From NCBI GenBank assembly GCA_964646425.1, contig CAZYEI010000007.1:1-49202 (forward strand): a stretch of 49,202 bases of DNA, in the 5' to 3' direction. This document shows positions 1-8,282 of the stretch, piece after piece. The notes below the pieces were generated by a model. It worked only from the letters and a program-made list of their open reading frames with translations, was not told the origin of the DNA and did not search any database. Position 1 is the first letter of the stretch. Each line of letters begins with the position of its first letter. The stretch comes from CAZYEI01 sp964646425. GTDB lineage: Bacteria > Bacillota_I > Bacilli_A > RFN20 > JAISJY01. Made by a program: the position numbers and the translations under genes.

Positions 1-8
1 TTTTATTA

Positions 9-18
9 AAAGGAGGAG
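9..18 (+). promoter_or_regulatory. Strong ribosome binding site
   Basis: AAAGGAGGAG lies seven bases before the ATG of the first gene. It fixes that start and shows the species uses classical Shine-Dalgarno sites. Confidence 0.8.
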
Positions 19-24
19 TGTAAG

Positions 25-612
25 ATGAAAAAAATTATTTTATTATCAATATTTTTTTTGCTAATTGGTTGTAATTCTAATGTTATATCAAGTTTTAAGA
101 ATAATTCTATATCTCCAAATCTAAGTAATAGTAAATTTTCATCATCATCTGAGGGGATTATTATAAAAAAAGAACTAAATTACAAAGGCTTTGGCTTTGA
201 AGCGAGCATTGATTATGAAAATAGAACAATTTTAGAAGAAATGAACTTAAATTTTTATGATATGAAGAATTATAAAGCTATTACTTCTTTTGAAAATTTT
301 GAACAATTTAAAAATCAATATATTCTTAATGATATTGATGGTATCAATATTTATAATCAAAATTATTTTATCGAATTTAATGCGATAGTTATTTATTATA
401 TTGGCTCACCAACACTCGTAGATTCTACATTTACTAAAGTAGAATACTTAGAAAGAGAAGATAATACTAATGTTTATATGACATATGCATCTATTACTGG
501 TGAAGGTATTCCAACAATAGCCGTTACCACATTTAATTTATTTATTATAGATTTACCTAAAGAAGTTAATCCAATATCAATTACATTCAATTTTATTGAT
601 TTAACAAAATAA
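25..612 (+). CDS. Putative lipoprotein of unknown function
   Basis: I do not recognise this 195-residue protein. It opens with a short basic stretch, a hydrophobic run and a lipobox ending LIGC (Cys16), so it is predicted to be a lipid-anchored surface protein. A Ser/Asn-rich linker (about 18-45) follows, then a compact domain rich in Tyr, Phe and beta-type residues. No catalytic motif stands out. A perfect Shine-Dalgarno supports the start, and a hairpin terminator follows directly, so it ends its own transcript before ruvA. B. subtilis has bofC in roughly this position, but I see no convincing similarity. The lipoprotein call is solid; the function is open. Confidence 0.75.
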   Translation: MKKIILLSIFFLLIGCNSNVISSFKNNSISPNLSNSKFSSSSEGIIIKKELNYKGFGFEASIDYENRTILEEMNLNFYDMKNYKAITSFENFEQFKNQYILNDIDGINIYNQNYFIEFNAIVIYYIGSPTLVDSTFTKVEYLEREDNTNVYMTYASITGEGIPTIAVTTFNLFIIDLPKEVNPISITFNFIDLTK

Positions 613-624
613 TAAGATATTTTC

Positions 625-658
625 AAAAAATGGTTACGGTAAAAAGTAGCCATTTTTT
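625..658 (+). terminator. Intrinsic terminator after the lipoprotein gene
   Basis: A hairpin with arms 625-637 and 646-658 (AAAAAATGGTTAC / GTAGCCATTTTTT, one G-U pair) ends in a T run. Confidence 0.8.
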
Positions 659-725
659 AATTAAGTTTTAGAGTTTTGCTTTTATTTTGAGTATCAATCA
701 TTTATAATTAATGATGGTGATATGA

Positions 726-1298
726 ATGTTTGATTATATTAAAGGAAAAATAAGTGATATTTCGCTTGATCGTATTGTGCTTGAAAATCAAAATATTGGT
801 TATATTATTTTAGTTCCAAATCCAAGTGAATTTAATTATGGCTGTGAAGAAAAAGTTTATACTTATTTTCATATGCGTGAAGATGGAATAACACTTTTCG
901 GATTTAAAAATAAAGAAGAAAAAAATGTATTTTTACGTTTAATTGATGTAAGTGGTATTGGCCCTAAAACTGCTTGTAATATTTTAGGAGCGACTACATA
1001 TACTGCTTTAATTCAAGCAATTGAATCTTCTAATACTGCATTTTTAAAAAAATTACCTGGTATCGGTGCTAAAGCAGCAAGCCAAATTGTCTTAGATTTA
1101 AAAGGAAAATTAGTTATTAATGAAGAAGATAAAAAGGTAACTCAAAAATTATCTCAAGAGTTACAAGATACACGTGATGCTTTAAAAGGACTTGGTTTTA
1201 AAGTAAATGATATAGATATGGTTTTGGCTAAAATAGGAAATGAAGAAAAATCAAGTGGTGAATATTTAAGAGAAGCTTTAAAAATGTTAAGAAAATAG
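726..1298 (+). CDS. ruvA: Holliday junction branch migration protein RuvA
   Basis: RuvA (190 aa) forms tetramers that hold the four-way junction and load the RuvB motor. The N-terminal OB-fold begins MFDYIKGKI. The central tandem helix-hairpin-helix region shows GIGPKTA (about 78-84) and LPGIGAKAA (about 110-118), the paired DNA-binding hairpins typical of the family. The C-terminal domain III (about 140-190) contacts RuvB. GGTGA sits six bases before the ATG; an ATG four bases upstream is out of frame and stops at once. It is followed 11 bases later by ruvB, so the two are co-transcribed. Length and order are normal for the family. Confidence 0.97.
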   Translation: MFDYIKGKISDISLDRIVLENQNIGYIILVPNPSEFNYGCEEKVYTYFHMREDGITLFGFKNKEEKNVFLRLIDVSGIGPKTACNILGATTYTALIQAIESSNTAFLKKLPGIGAKAASQIVLDLKGKLVINEEDKKVTQKLSQELQDTRDALKGLGFKVNDIDMVLAKIGNEEKSSGEYLREALKMLRK

Positions 1299-1309
1299 GG
1301 GGAATTTAG

Positions 1310-2317
1310 ATGGAAGAAAAACGTATTATGGATGCTAATCGTGATACTAGCGAAGCATCTATGGAATTAACTCTAAGACCTCAAACTATCGATGAATATA
1401 TTGGACAAGCGGCTGCTAAAGAGAATTTAAAAATTTTTATGAAAGCTGCTAGTCTTAGAAATGAAGCATTAGATCACGTTTTGCTATATGGTCCTCCCGG
1501 ACTTGGAAAAACCACTTTAGCACATGTTATTGCCAATGAAATGCATGGAAACATTAAAGTGGTTAGTGGACCAACTATTGAAAAAACAGGAGATTTAGCA
1601 GCAATACTTTCTGGTTTAGAGGCTGGAGATGTTTTATTTGTAGATGAAATACATAGATTACCTCGTGTTGTTGAAGAGTTACTTTATTCTGCAATGGAAG
1701 ACTATACTATAAATGTTGTGATTGGAAAAGATGCAGGTGCAAGGTCAATCAAGCTTGATTTACCACCTTTTACTTTAGTTGGTGCAACAACAAGAGCGGG
1801 AGATTTATCAGCCCCACTTAGAGATAGATTTGGAATTGTTTTAAAGCTTGAATATTATTCAAAAGAAGAATTATATCAAATTGTAAAAAGATCATCTAAT
1901 GTTTTTACTACTCCAATCGATGAAGATGCAGCATTTGAAATTGCAACCAGATCAAGGGGGACACCACGTATTGCCAATAGATTATTTAAAAGAATTCGTG
2001 ATTTTGCAACAATTAAAAATGATGGTTTCATATCAAATGAGGTTGCAATAGAGTCATTAGAGGCATTGAAAGTAGATTCATTAGGATTAGATAGTATTGA
2101 TATTAATTATTTACAAGGAATAATTGAACGTTTTCATGGTGGTCCTGTTGGACTTGAATCTATTGCAAGTGCTATTGGAGAAGAAGTAATGACTCTTGAA
2201 GATGTTTGTGAACCATATCTTCTTCAAATTGGTTTTATAAATAGAACTCCTAGAGGTAGGGTAGCTACACCTAAGGCATATCTACATTTGGGAAAGCCTA
2301 CCCAAATAATGTTTTAA
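1310..2317 (+). CDS. ruvB: Holliday junction helicase RuvB
   Basis: This is the AAA+ ATPase that drives branch migration with RuvA (335 aa, family-typical). Walker A GPPGLGKTT is at 61-69, the Walker B acid box DEIH at 112-115, the sensor segment GATTRAGDLSAPLRDRFG lies downstream, and a C-terminal winged helix includes RTPRGRVAT. The queA-tgt-yajC genes that follow ruvB in B. subtilis are absent here. Instead a convergent membrane protein gene overlaps the last bases of ruvB. Confidence 0.98.
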   Translation: MEEKRIMDANRDTSEASMELTLRPQTIDEYIGQAAAKENLKIFMKAASLRNEALDHVLLYGPPGLGKTTLAHVIANEMHGNIKVVSGPTIEKTGDLAAILSGLEAGDVLFVDEIHRLPRVVEELLYSAMEDYTINVVIGKDAGARSIKLDLPPFTLVGATTRAGDLSAPLRDRFGIVLKLEYYSKEELYQIVKRSSNVFTTPIDEDAAFEIATRSRGTPRIANRLFKRIRDFATIKNDGFISNEVAIESLEALKVDSLGLDSIDINYLQGIIERFHGGPVGLESIASAIGEEVMTLEDVCEPYLLQIGFINRTPRGRVATPKAYLHLGKPTQIMF

Positions 2318-2667
2318 TTGTTGGTTAAATTTACTCCAATGATAGAACCTATATAGAGAGTTATACAACGAATTACTACATCAACCGTTGAAATATTTAA
2401 TTTTGTTAATGAGAAGCAAAGGACAAAAAATAGGTAAATTAAAATAGAAATGATACCTATTAAATACCCCTTGCTTTTTATTTTTTTGCCAAGATATAAA
2501 CCACCAATTAAAAATGAAATAGCACCAAAAATCTTGGTTAAAAGTAATCCAATATCCGAAGTTAGAACATCATTTACAATTAAAAGCGTGAAAATAAAAG
2601 AAATGAATAAACAAAGAATAGTAATAATTAATCCAGAAAATATAAAATATTTAGCTTTAATTTTCAT
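2314..2667 (-). CDS. Small four-helix membrane protein, TIGR04086/YrzE-like
   Basis: This 117-residue protein is almost entirely hydrophobic, with four predicted membrane segments (about 8-30, 40-58, 68-88, 92-113) separated by short basic loops such as GKKIKSKG. Size, topology and position next to ruvB and the DUF421/spoVB genes match the TIGR04086 family (YrzE in B. subtilis), whose function is unknown. AGGAG precedes the ATG. Its 3' end overlaps that of convergent ruvB by four bases, so no terminator fits between them. The family assignment rests mainly on topology and synteny. Confidence 0.7.
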   Translation of the reverse strand: MKIKAKYFIFSGLIITILCLFISFIFTLLIVNDVLTSDIGLLLTKIFGAISFLIGGLYLGKKIKSKGYLIGIISILIYLFFVLCFSLTKLNISTVDVVIRCITLYIGSIIGVNLTNN

Positions 2668-2734
2668 AAAATTCTCCTCTTATATATTAGTATAATTTAT
2701 GTATTAAATGTAAAAAATATGTATGGTGAAGAAT

Positions 2735-3373
2735 ATGTATTATATTTATGTTGTTAGTGAAACAATTTTATTTTATATTTTATTAATTTTTTTTATGAGA
2801 ATAATGGGAAAACGAGAAGTAGGTGAACTAGGAGTTTTTGATATTATTGTTTTTTTTATTATTTCTGAATTATTTTCTATTTCGATAAGTAATCCTGATG
2901 GAAATATTTTTAAGTCACTAGTTCCCATTATAATTATTGTTTTATTACAATTGATAACATCAAAAATAACTTTAAAAAGTGTCAAATTTCGTAATTTAAT
3001 TGAAGGTAAACCCTCACTTGTAATAAAAAATGGAGTTGTAAATTTAAAAGAATTAAAAAAGCAAAGATATAATATTGATGACCTATTAGTTCAATTACAT
3101 GATAAAAATATTGATACTCCAAGCTTAGTGAAATATGCAATATTAGAAACTAATGGTAAATTAAGTGTATTTAAAAATGAAGATTGCAATGTTTATTATC
3201 CGTTTCCAATTATAAAAAATGGTGAAATTGATGAAAATATTTTAAAAGATTTAAAAATAAGTAGAGCAAAACTTATAAAAAAGATATATTCTCTTGGATA
3301 TGATGATATAAAAAAGGTTGAACTATGTATTATCGAGAAGGATAGATTATATATTTTAAGTTCGAGTAATTAG
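2735..3373 (+). CDS. DUF421 membrane protein (YetF/YrbG family)
   Basis: It has three N-terminal membrane segments (about 5-75), then a soluble domain with the family signature KPSLVIKNGVVN and the later IKNGEIDENIL stretch. The motif MRIMGKREVGELGVFDIIVFFIISEL after the first helix is diagnostic of DUF421 proteins. In sporulating Firmicutes, relatives occur between yrzE and spoVB as here, and some (YetF) sit in the spore inner membrane; the exact role is unclear. I chose the ATG at 2735 (212 aa) because GGTGAAG lies immediately upstream; an in-frame ATG at 2723 would contain that ribosome site. It converges on spoVB with an 18-base overlap. Confidence 0.85.
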   Translation: MYYIYVVSETILFYILLIFFMRIMGKREVGELGVFDIIVFFIISELFSISISNPDGNIFKSLVPIIIIVLLQLITSKITLKSVKFRNLIEGKPSLVIKNGVVNLKELKKQRYNIDDLLVQLHDKNIDTPSLVKYAILETNGKLSVFKNEDCNVYYPFPIIKNGEIDENILKDLKISRAKLIKKIYSLGYDDIKKVELCIIEKDRLYILSSSN

Positions 3374-4666
3374 ATTTGTATTTATATGTTTTATATTTTT
3401 TAATATGATGTAAAAAATTGATATAATCATGGCAAATTCAATACCAATAACTTCAAAATAAGATATAAATCCAATCATTAAAATTACTCTAATGATACAA
3501 CCATATACAGAAGTTTTAAAAGCTTCTTTTTCTAATGAAAGGGCATGCATTGCAGCGCTTATCGGTGCTTCGATATAATATAAAATACATGGGAAAACAA
3601 GAATTTTTACATAGTTTAAGCCAATGACTTTGCCATAAAGAATTTTTAATAATTGATTGGCAAAAATAAAGATAATTATTGAAAAAAATATTCCACTTAT
3701 TAGTGATATTTTTAATATTTTATTAAAGATATTTTTTGCTTCGTTTACTTTATTTTGACTTAAATATTTACTCATGTTTGGAAGCAATATTGTAGCAAAA
3801 GAGTTAGCAAAAAATCCTGGTAAAAAAAGTAAAGGCATGGCATATGTTGTTAATTCGCTATATGAATGAGAAATATATGTATTAGAATAATTCATTAATA
3901 TCATTATTTTTGTATAAATTACTGGTTCAAGCGCATAGGTGAATGAAGTTATTAATCGAGATATTGTAATAGGAAACGATATTTTAAATATAGAATTAAA
4001 ATCATAATTATTTTTATTTAAACTTGATTGAATGAGGCTTTTAACATTCCTTTTAAATGGCTTTAAATGTGAAAATATTAAAGAAATAATTTGAAATATT
4101 TCACCTACACATACACCTATCATCGCAGCCATAGCGCCATATTTTGGTCCTTTTACCACAAAAAATGTACCAAATATTACAATAAAAATTATTCTTCCAA
4201 TTTCTTCAAATATTTGACTTATTGCCGTTTGTACTATTTTATTTATTCCAATTAAATAAGCCTTTAAAAAGGAGCTAATCATTACAAGAGGTGCTAACAA
4301 AGCAACCATATATATAGTTTCTTTGGTTAGTGGATTATCAAAAAGAAAATTAGCAATAAATGGTGAAAAAATAATTAAAAAAAACATAATTATGATAGAA
4401 CTAATAAGTCCAATAAAATAACTACTTATAACATATTTTTTTCGATTTTTATAATCTCCACTAACAAGTTTTGATATTGCTGTTGGTAAACCTTGTTGGG
4501 CAAGTGAAATAATAAAAACCATCATTGGTGCGATTAATGAGTAGATACTCATTCCTTCGATGCCGACAATTCTTGTAGTTGCAATCCTTGCAAATGTAGA
4601 AAATATTTTTGCAACTCCTCCTAAAATAATTAGCCAAAATGCTGATGAATAGATTTTATTTTTCAT
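3356..4666 (-). CDS. spoVB: SpoVB-like polysaccharide/lipid II flippase (MATE/MVF superfamily)
   Basis: This 436-residue polytopic protein has about 12-14 membrane helices and belongs to the PST/MurJ-like exporters. In B. subtilis SpoVB is needed for spore cortex peptidoglycan; related proteins flip lipid-linked wall precursors. Family features are the N-terminal IYSSAFWLIILGGVAKIFS, the conserved GLPTAISKLVS loop around residue 60, and ALSLEKEAFK near the C-terminus. Its position between the DUF421 gene and secDF is the B. subtilis location. The start at 4666 is chosen because GAGGT lies just upstream; a longer reading to 4711 adds a Tyr/Lys-rich stretch without a ribosome site. It could also be a vegetative flippase. 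Confidence 0.85.
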   Translation of the reverse strand: MKNKIYSSAFWLIILGGVAKIFSTFARIATTRIVGIEGMSIYSLIAPMMVFIISLAQQGLPTAISKLVSGDYKNRKKYVISSYFIGLISSIIIMFFLIIFSPFIANFLFDNPLTKETIYMVALLAPLVMISSFLKAYLIGINKIVQTAISQIFEEIGRIIFIVIFGTFFVVKGPKYGAMAAMIGVCVGEIFQIISLIFSHLKPFKRNVKSLIQSSLNKNNYDFNSIFKISFPITISRLITSFTYALEPVIYTKIMILMNYSNTYISHSYSELTTYAMPLLFLPGFFANSFATILLPNMSKYLSQNKVNEAKNIFNKILKISLISGIFFSIIIFIFANQLLKILYGKVIGLNYVKILVFPCILYYIEAPISAAMHALSLEKEAFKTSVYGCIIRVILMIGFISYFEVIGIEFAMIISIFYIILKNIKHINTNLITRT

Positions 4667-5006
4667 AATTATACCTCGATAAATATATTTATATTTTATG
4701 ATTTTAAACAAAATATATGTATTAAAGTAATTAATTTATCACAAAATATAATTAAGTTTTTTTATATTTAAATTAATTATGAAATAGGACAATTAGATAA
4801 GTTTGTTTTGCTTTTTATATTATATATAAAATAAATAAATGTTTTACCTAAAAATATAATTATTATTTATTGAAAAATTATTTCTAAAGTGCTAAAATAA
4901 ATAAGCCGTATGTATTTATGGCTTGTTTCATTAATTTTATCTTTAAAATTTAATGATAGTCTACTATGTAAAAATATTTCTGTTAAGACTAGAAGGAGGA
5001 ATTTGA
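4667..5006. other. 340-base divergent intergenic region between spoVB and secDF
   Basis: This very AT-rich stretch separates two divergent genes and must hold promoters for both. One clear structure is visible: an 8-bp hairpin at 4903-4924 (AAGCCGTA / TATGGCTT, loop of six) followed by only GTTT, so it is a weak terminator at best. AAGGAGG at 4992-4998 is the secDF ribosome site. I see no riboswitch, tRNA or small gene. Confidence 0.5.
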
Positions 5007-7616
5007 ATGCGTAGATTAGTTGCATTTCTAGCTACCTTATATGCAATTCTTATTATTACAATCATAAGTGTTGTGCCATATTTTGGAAATAATGGTTTTC
5101 TAGAATTAAAAACTGATGTTAGTTTATCAGTTGATTATAAAGGTGGTTATGATATTCTTTACCAATTGGTGGATGAAAATGGAGAAACTATCAAAAATAA
5201 TTCTCTTGCAAAGGAAGCTGCAGTAGCTATTCAAGAAAGAATTGATGCTGCTGGAATTAAAAGTTCTGAAATTTATGTAGAGGATTCAAGTAAACTTCGT
5301 GCTACTGTTGCTACAACTAAAAGTTCATCACTTAAAGCTGTTCAAAGTTTGATTGAATCAAACCTTGAAGTTTCATTTAGAGATGAAGAAGGAAATTTAT
5401 TAGCAACAGGTGATGAAATGCTTGATAAAAACGAACCTGCTACAGTTGAAACTGGAACTTATACATATGTTACACTAAACTTGACTGCTGCAGGAGTTGA
5501 AGTATTTGACAATCAAATTATGAATAAGATTGAAACTGATGGAAAAGTTGTTGTTTGGCTTGGTTATACTGGACCAGATGATCATTCGGATATCGATGAA
5601 ACTGATGATGAAGTAGTAATGGATAGCTTTAGTGAGTATGAACAATTGGCATCAATTGTTTCTCAATATGGATATTCATATCTAACTGAAGATCAACAAA
5701 TGAGTTATAATCGTTATCGCTATAAAATCTTAACTTTTGCTACTATTAGTGATGATTTACGAAATCAAGGTGGATTGTCAGGAATGGGTCAAAATAAGTT
5801 AGTTTTAAATGCCGATTATACAACATCTCAAGCTCGTTCAATTGCTAATATGATTGCATCTGAAAAACAAGAATATTCATTTGAATTATTAAATGTAACA
5901 AAATTACCTGCCACACATGGCGAAACTGCATTTTTCAAAGTTGTAATTTCAGCATTAGTTGCTTTAGCATTTACTGCAATTTTATTGATTGTTTTATATC
6001 GTTTACCTGGAATTGCTGCAGTATTAACCTTGATTGCTTATGTTGGATTATCATTGGTTACATTTAGTGCTTTTGGTGGTGAGTTTGGTACAGAAATTAT
6101 AGTTGCCTTAGTAGTTGCAGTTGCTGCTGCTATTGCGGCAATCACTTCTATGTTTGAACGTATTAATGATGAAGTTTATAAAGGAAAATCATTGGAACGT
6201 GCTTATTCTGAAGGCTCTAAAAAATCAAATTCAACAATCTTAGATTTCTCATTTTTAGTATTAATTGTTTCTATTGTTATGTTTATCTTTGGAAGCCGTG
6301 ATATTAAATCAATAACTACAATGTTAATTATGGTTTCAGCTTATTTAATTTTAATTGTTATATGTTTAGGAAAATTATTAAGCAATTGTATTTATAAATC
6401 AAAAATATGTGCAAATCATCCAAAATGGTTTGGAATTGATGTAAAACTTATTCCTGATGTTCAAAATGGTGAAGAACAAAAATACTTTGGTAAATTTACA
6501 AATGTAAACTTTGTTAAAAATATATCAAAAGGATTTAAGACTATTTGTGCATTTGTTTTAGTCGGAATAATAGCAGGTGGCTTATGGTGGGGCTTTACTG
6601 GTAATCCATTAAATTTATCACGTGATTTTGCTACTGCGAGTGTTATTACAATTGAAACAAACTTAGAAGAATTTTATGTAGATGAAGGTTCTAATGATCA
6701 AAAGAATTTAGAAACTATTGAAAATTTAATTAATTCATGGAATATTCCTGTTGAACCTGCTGCTATTGAATTTGAAATTGATACATATGATAAATTAGAT
6801 CGTATCTGCTATAAGTTAACATTTAATGAGAATTTAGATGATATAAAAATGAGTAATTCTAATTTATCAGTTGCTGAATATTTAGAAAATATTTTTGAAG
6901 ATTTAGTAGTTAGTACTGAAATTAAAAATGAAGATAGTGAAGTTTCAGGTATTAATGATTGGTGCTTTACTTATTCTAATAATAAAATTTCATCACCAGT
7001 TATTGCTAAATTAACAGCTGGAAATTCATTTATTGTTTATTTAGTAGGCTTAGTTGCTGTAATTGTATATATTAGTATTAGATTTAAATATACTTATGCA
7101 TTTGCAATGATTGCTGGACTACTTTCTGAAATTGTAATATTATTCGCTGCATTAACGTTATTCCATGTAAATATTACTATTGGTGTTTTTGCAACAATGA
7201 TTGCAGTTTTATTCTTCTCATTGGTTTTAAAAGCAGTTTTATTTGATAGAATTAGAGAAAATGTTGCTGGTGGACGTAAAAAATCATACACACATGATGA
7301 AAGATTGACAATTGTTAATACTTCTATTCAACAATCTGCTTATGTTGGTGTCTTAATTATTGGTGGTACAATAGTTACTACTATTATCGTAATGTGTTTT
7401 GGAGGCTCTATTGTTGTTTCTGAATGCTTGACATTAATTTTTGGTATTATTGCAGCAGTTTTATCAACAATATTTATTACTTCTCCATTGTGGATTACAT
7501 TTGAAGATAAATTAACTATTCGTCTTCATACTCCTAATGCTGATAAGAAAAAGAAAAAACCTAGAGTTGTTATCGATCCAGTTGAAGAACAAGTATTTAT
7601 TGGCATTAATGATTAA
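5007..7616 (+). CDS. secDF: Fused protein translocase subunit SecDF
   Basis: SecDF is the RND-family membrane protein that uses the proton gradient to pull preproteins through SecYEG. Here SecD and SecF are one 869-residue chain, as in B. subtilis but about 130 residues longer. The SecD part has the opening helix, the DYKGGYDILYQL segment (normally D-x-x-GG), the P1 periplasmic domain and six helices from about residue 310. The SecF half starts near 500, with its own periplasmic domain and helices from about 670. The C-terminus is a lysine-rich cytosolic tail (KKKKKP). A good Shine-Dalgarno precedes the ATG. Neither yajC nor recJ flanks it as they commonly do. Confidence 0.95.
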   Translation: MRRLVAFLATLYAILIITIISVVPYFGNNGFLELKTDVSLSVDYKGGYDILYQLVDENGETIKNNSLAKEAAVAIQERIDAAGIKSSEIYVEDSSKLRATVATTKSSSLKAVQSLIESNLEVSFRDEEGNLLATGDEMLDKNEPATVETGTYTYVTLNLTAAGVEVFDNQIMNKIETDGKVVVWLGYTGPDDHSDIDETDDEVVMDSFSEYEQLASIVSQYGYSYLTEDQQMSYNRYRYKILTFATISDDLRNQGGLSGMGQNKLVLNADYTTSQARSIANMIASEKQEYSFELLNVTKLPATHGETAFFKVVISALVALAFTAILLIVLYRLPGIAAVLTLIAYVGLSLVTFSAFGGEFGTEIIVALVVAVAAAIAAITSMFERINDEVYKGKSLERAYSEGSKKSNSTILDFSFLVLIVSIVMFIFGSRDIKSITTMLIMVSAYLILIVICLGKLLSNCIYKSKICANHPKWFGIDVKLIPDVQNGEEQKYFGKFTNVNFVKNISKGFKTICAFVLVGIIAGGLWWGFTGNPLNLSRDFATASVITIETNLEEFYVDEGSNDQKNLETIENLINSWNIPVEPAAIEFEIDTYDKLDRICYKLTFNENLDDIKMSNSNLSVAEYLENIFEDLVVSTEIKNEDSEVSGINDWCFTYSNNKISSPVIAKLTAGNSFIVYLVGLVAVIVYISIRFKYTYAFAMIAGLLSEIVILFAALTLFHVNITIGVFATMIAVLFFSLVLKAVLFDRIRENVAGGRKKSYTHDERLTIVNTSIQQSAYVGVLIIGGTIVTTIIVMCFGGSIVVSECLTLIFGIIAAVLSTIFITSPLWITFEDKLTIRLHTPNADKKKKKPRVVIDPVEEQVFIGIND

Positions 7617-7621
7617 ATATG

Positions 7622-7650
7622 AAAAGGGGGTTAGAGATAACCTCTTTTTT
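7622..7650 (+). terminator. Terminator after secDF
   Basis: The hairpin AAAAGGGGGTTA (7622-7633) / TAACCTCTTTTTT (7638-7650) with loop GAGA ends in T6. Two G-U pairs occur in the stem. Confidence 0.7.
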
Positions 7651-7733
7651 ATTTAAGATATAATAATATTTATTATTGTTTTTTTACAGAAATTTGTTAA
7701 AATTAAAGAATAAAGAGAAGGAAGGATTTTTTT

Positions 7734-8246
7734 ATGAACTTTAATGATTTTATTGCTGATGTACCAAATTTTCCAAAAGAAGGAATTTTATTTAAAGATA
7801 TTACTCCATTAATGCAAAATGGTGATGCTTATAAGGATAGTTGTGATGAATTTATTAAGTTTGCAACAGAAGTAGGTGCCGAATTGATTATGGGACCTGA
7901 AGCACGAGGATTCATTTTTGGTTGTCCTACTGCATATGCTTTGAACATTGGTTTTATACCTGTAAGAAAACCAAAAAAGTTACCTCGTGAAACAGTAGAA
8001 GTATCGTATGATTTAGAATATGGATCTAATACTTTATGTATTCATAAGGATTCTGTAAAGCCAGGACAAAAAGTTGTAATAATCGATGATTTATTAGCAA
8101 CTGGTGGTACTGTGGACGCAACTATAAAATTAATAGAACAATTAGGTGGAATAGTAGTTGGCTGTGCTTTTTTAATTGAATTAAAAGACTTAAAAGGAAG
8201 AGAAAAATTAAAAGGTATTCCTGTAAAAACATTGCTAACATATTAA
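7734..8246 (+). CDS. apt: Adenine phosphoribosyltransferase
   Basis: It salvages adenine to AMP using PRPP (170 aa, normal size). Type I PRTase features are clear: the PRPP loop VVIIDDLLATGGT near residues 118-130, the FKDITPL segment near 22-28 and GPEARGFIFG near 56-65. It sits directly upstream of relA as in B. subtilis, only 36 bases before the relA start, so nucleotide salvage and (p)ppGpp synthesis are likely co-transcribed. AAGGAAGG is the ribosome site. Confidence 0.97.
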   Translation: MNFNDFIADVPNFPKEGILFKDITPLMQNGDAYKDSCDEFIKFATEVGAELIMGPEARGFIFGCPTAYALNIGFIPVRKPKKLPRETVEVSYDLEYGSNTLCIHKDSVKPGQKVVIIDDLLATGGTVDATIKLIEQLGGIVVGCAFLIELKDLKGREKLKGIPVKTLLTY

Positions 8247-8282
8247 TATTTAAAGAAATTTATAAGGAAGTGATTGTTAAAT

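Noticed and set aside
2450..2695. Plus-strand 81-residue reading frame opposite the TIGR04086-like gene
   Set aside because: It is antisense to a gene with a better ribosome site and clear membrane topology.
4903..4924. A riboswitch or attenuator upstream of secDF
   Set aside because: Only one small hairpin is present, with no conserved core and no proper U tract.
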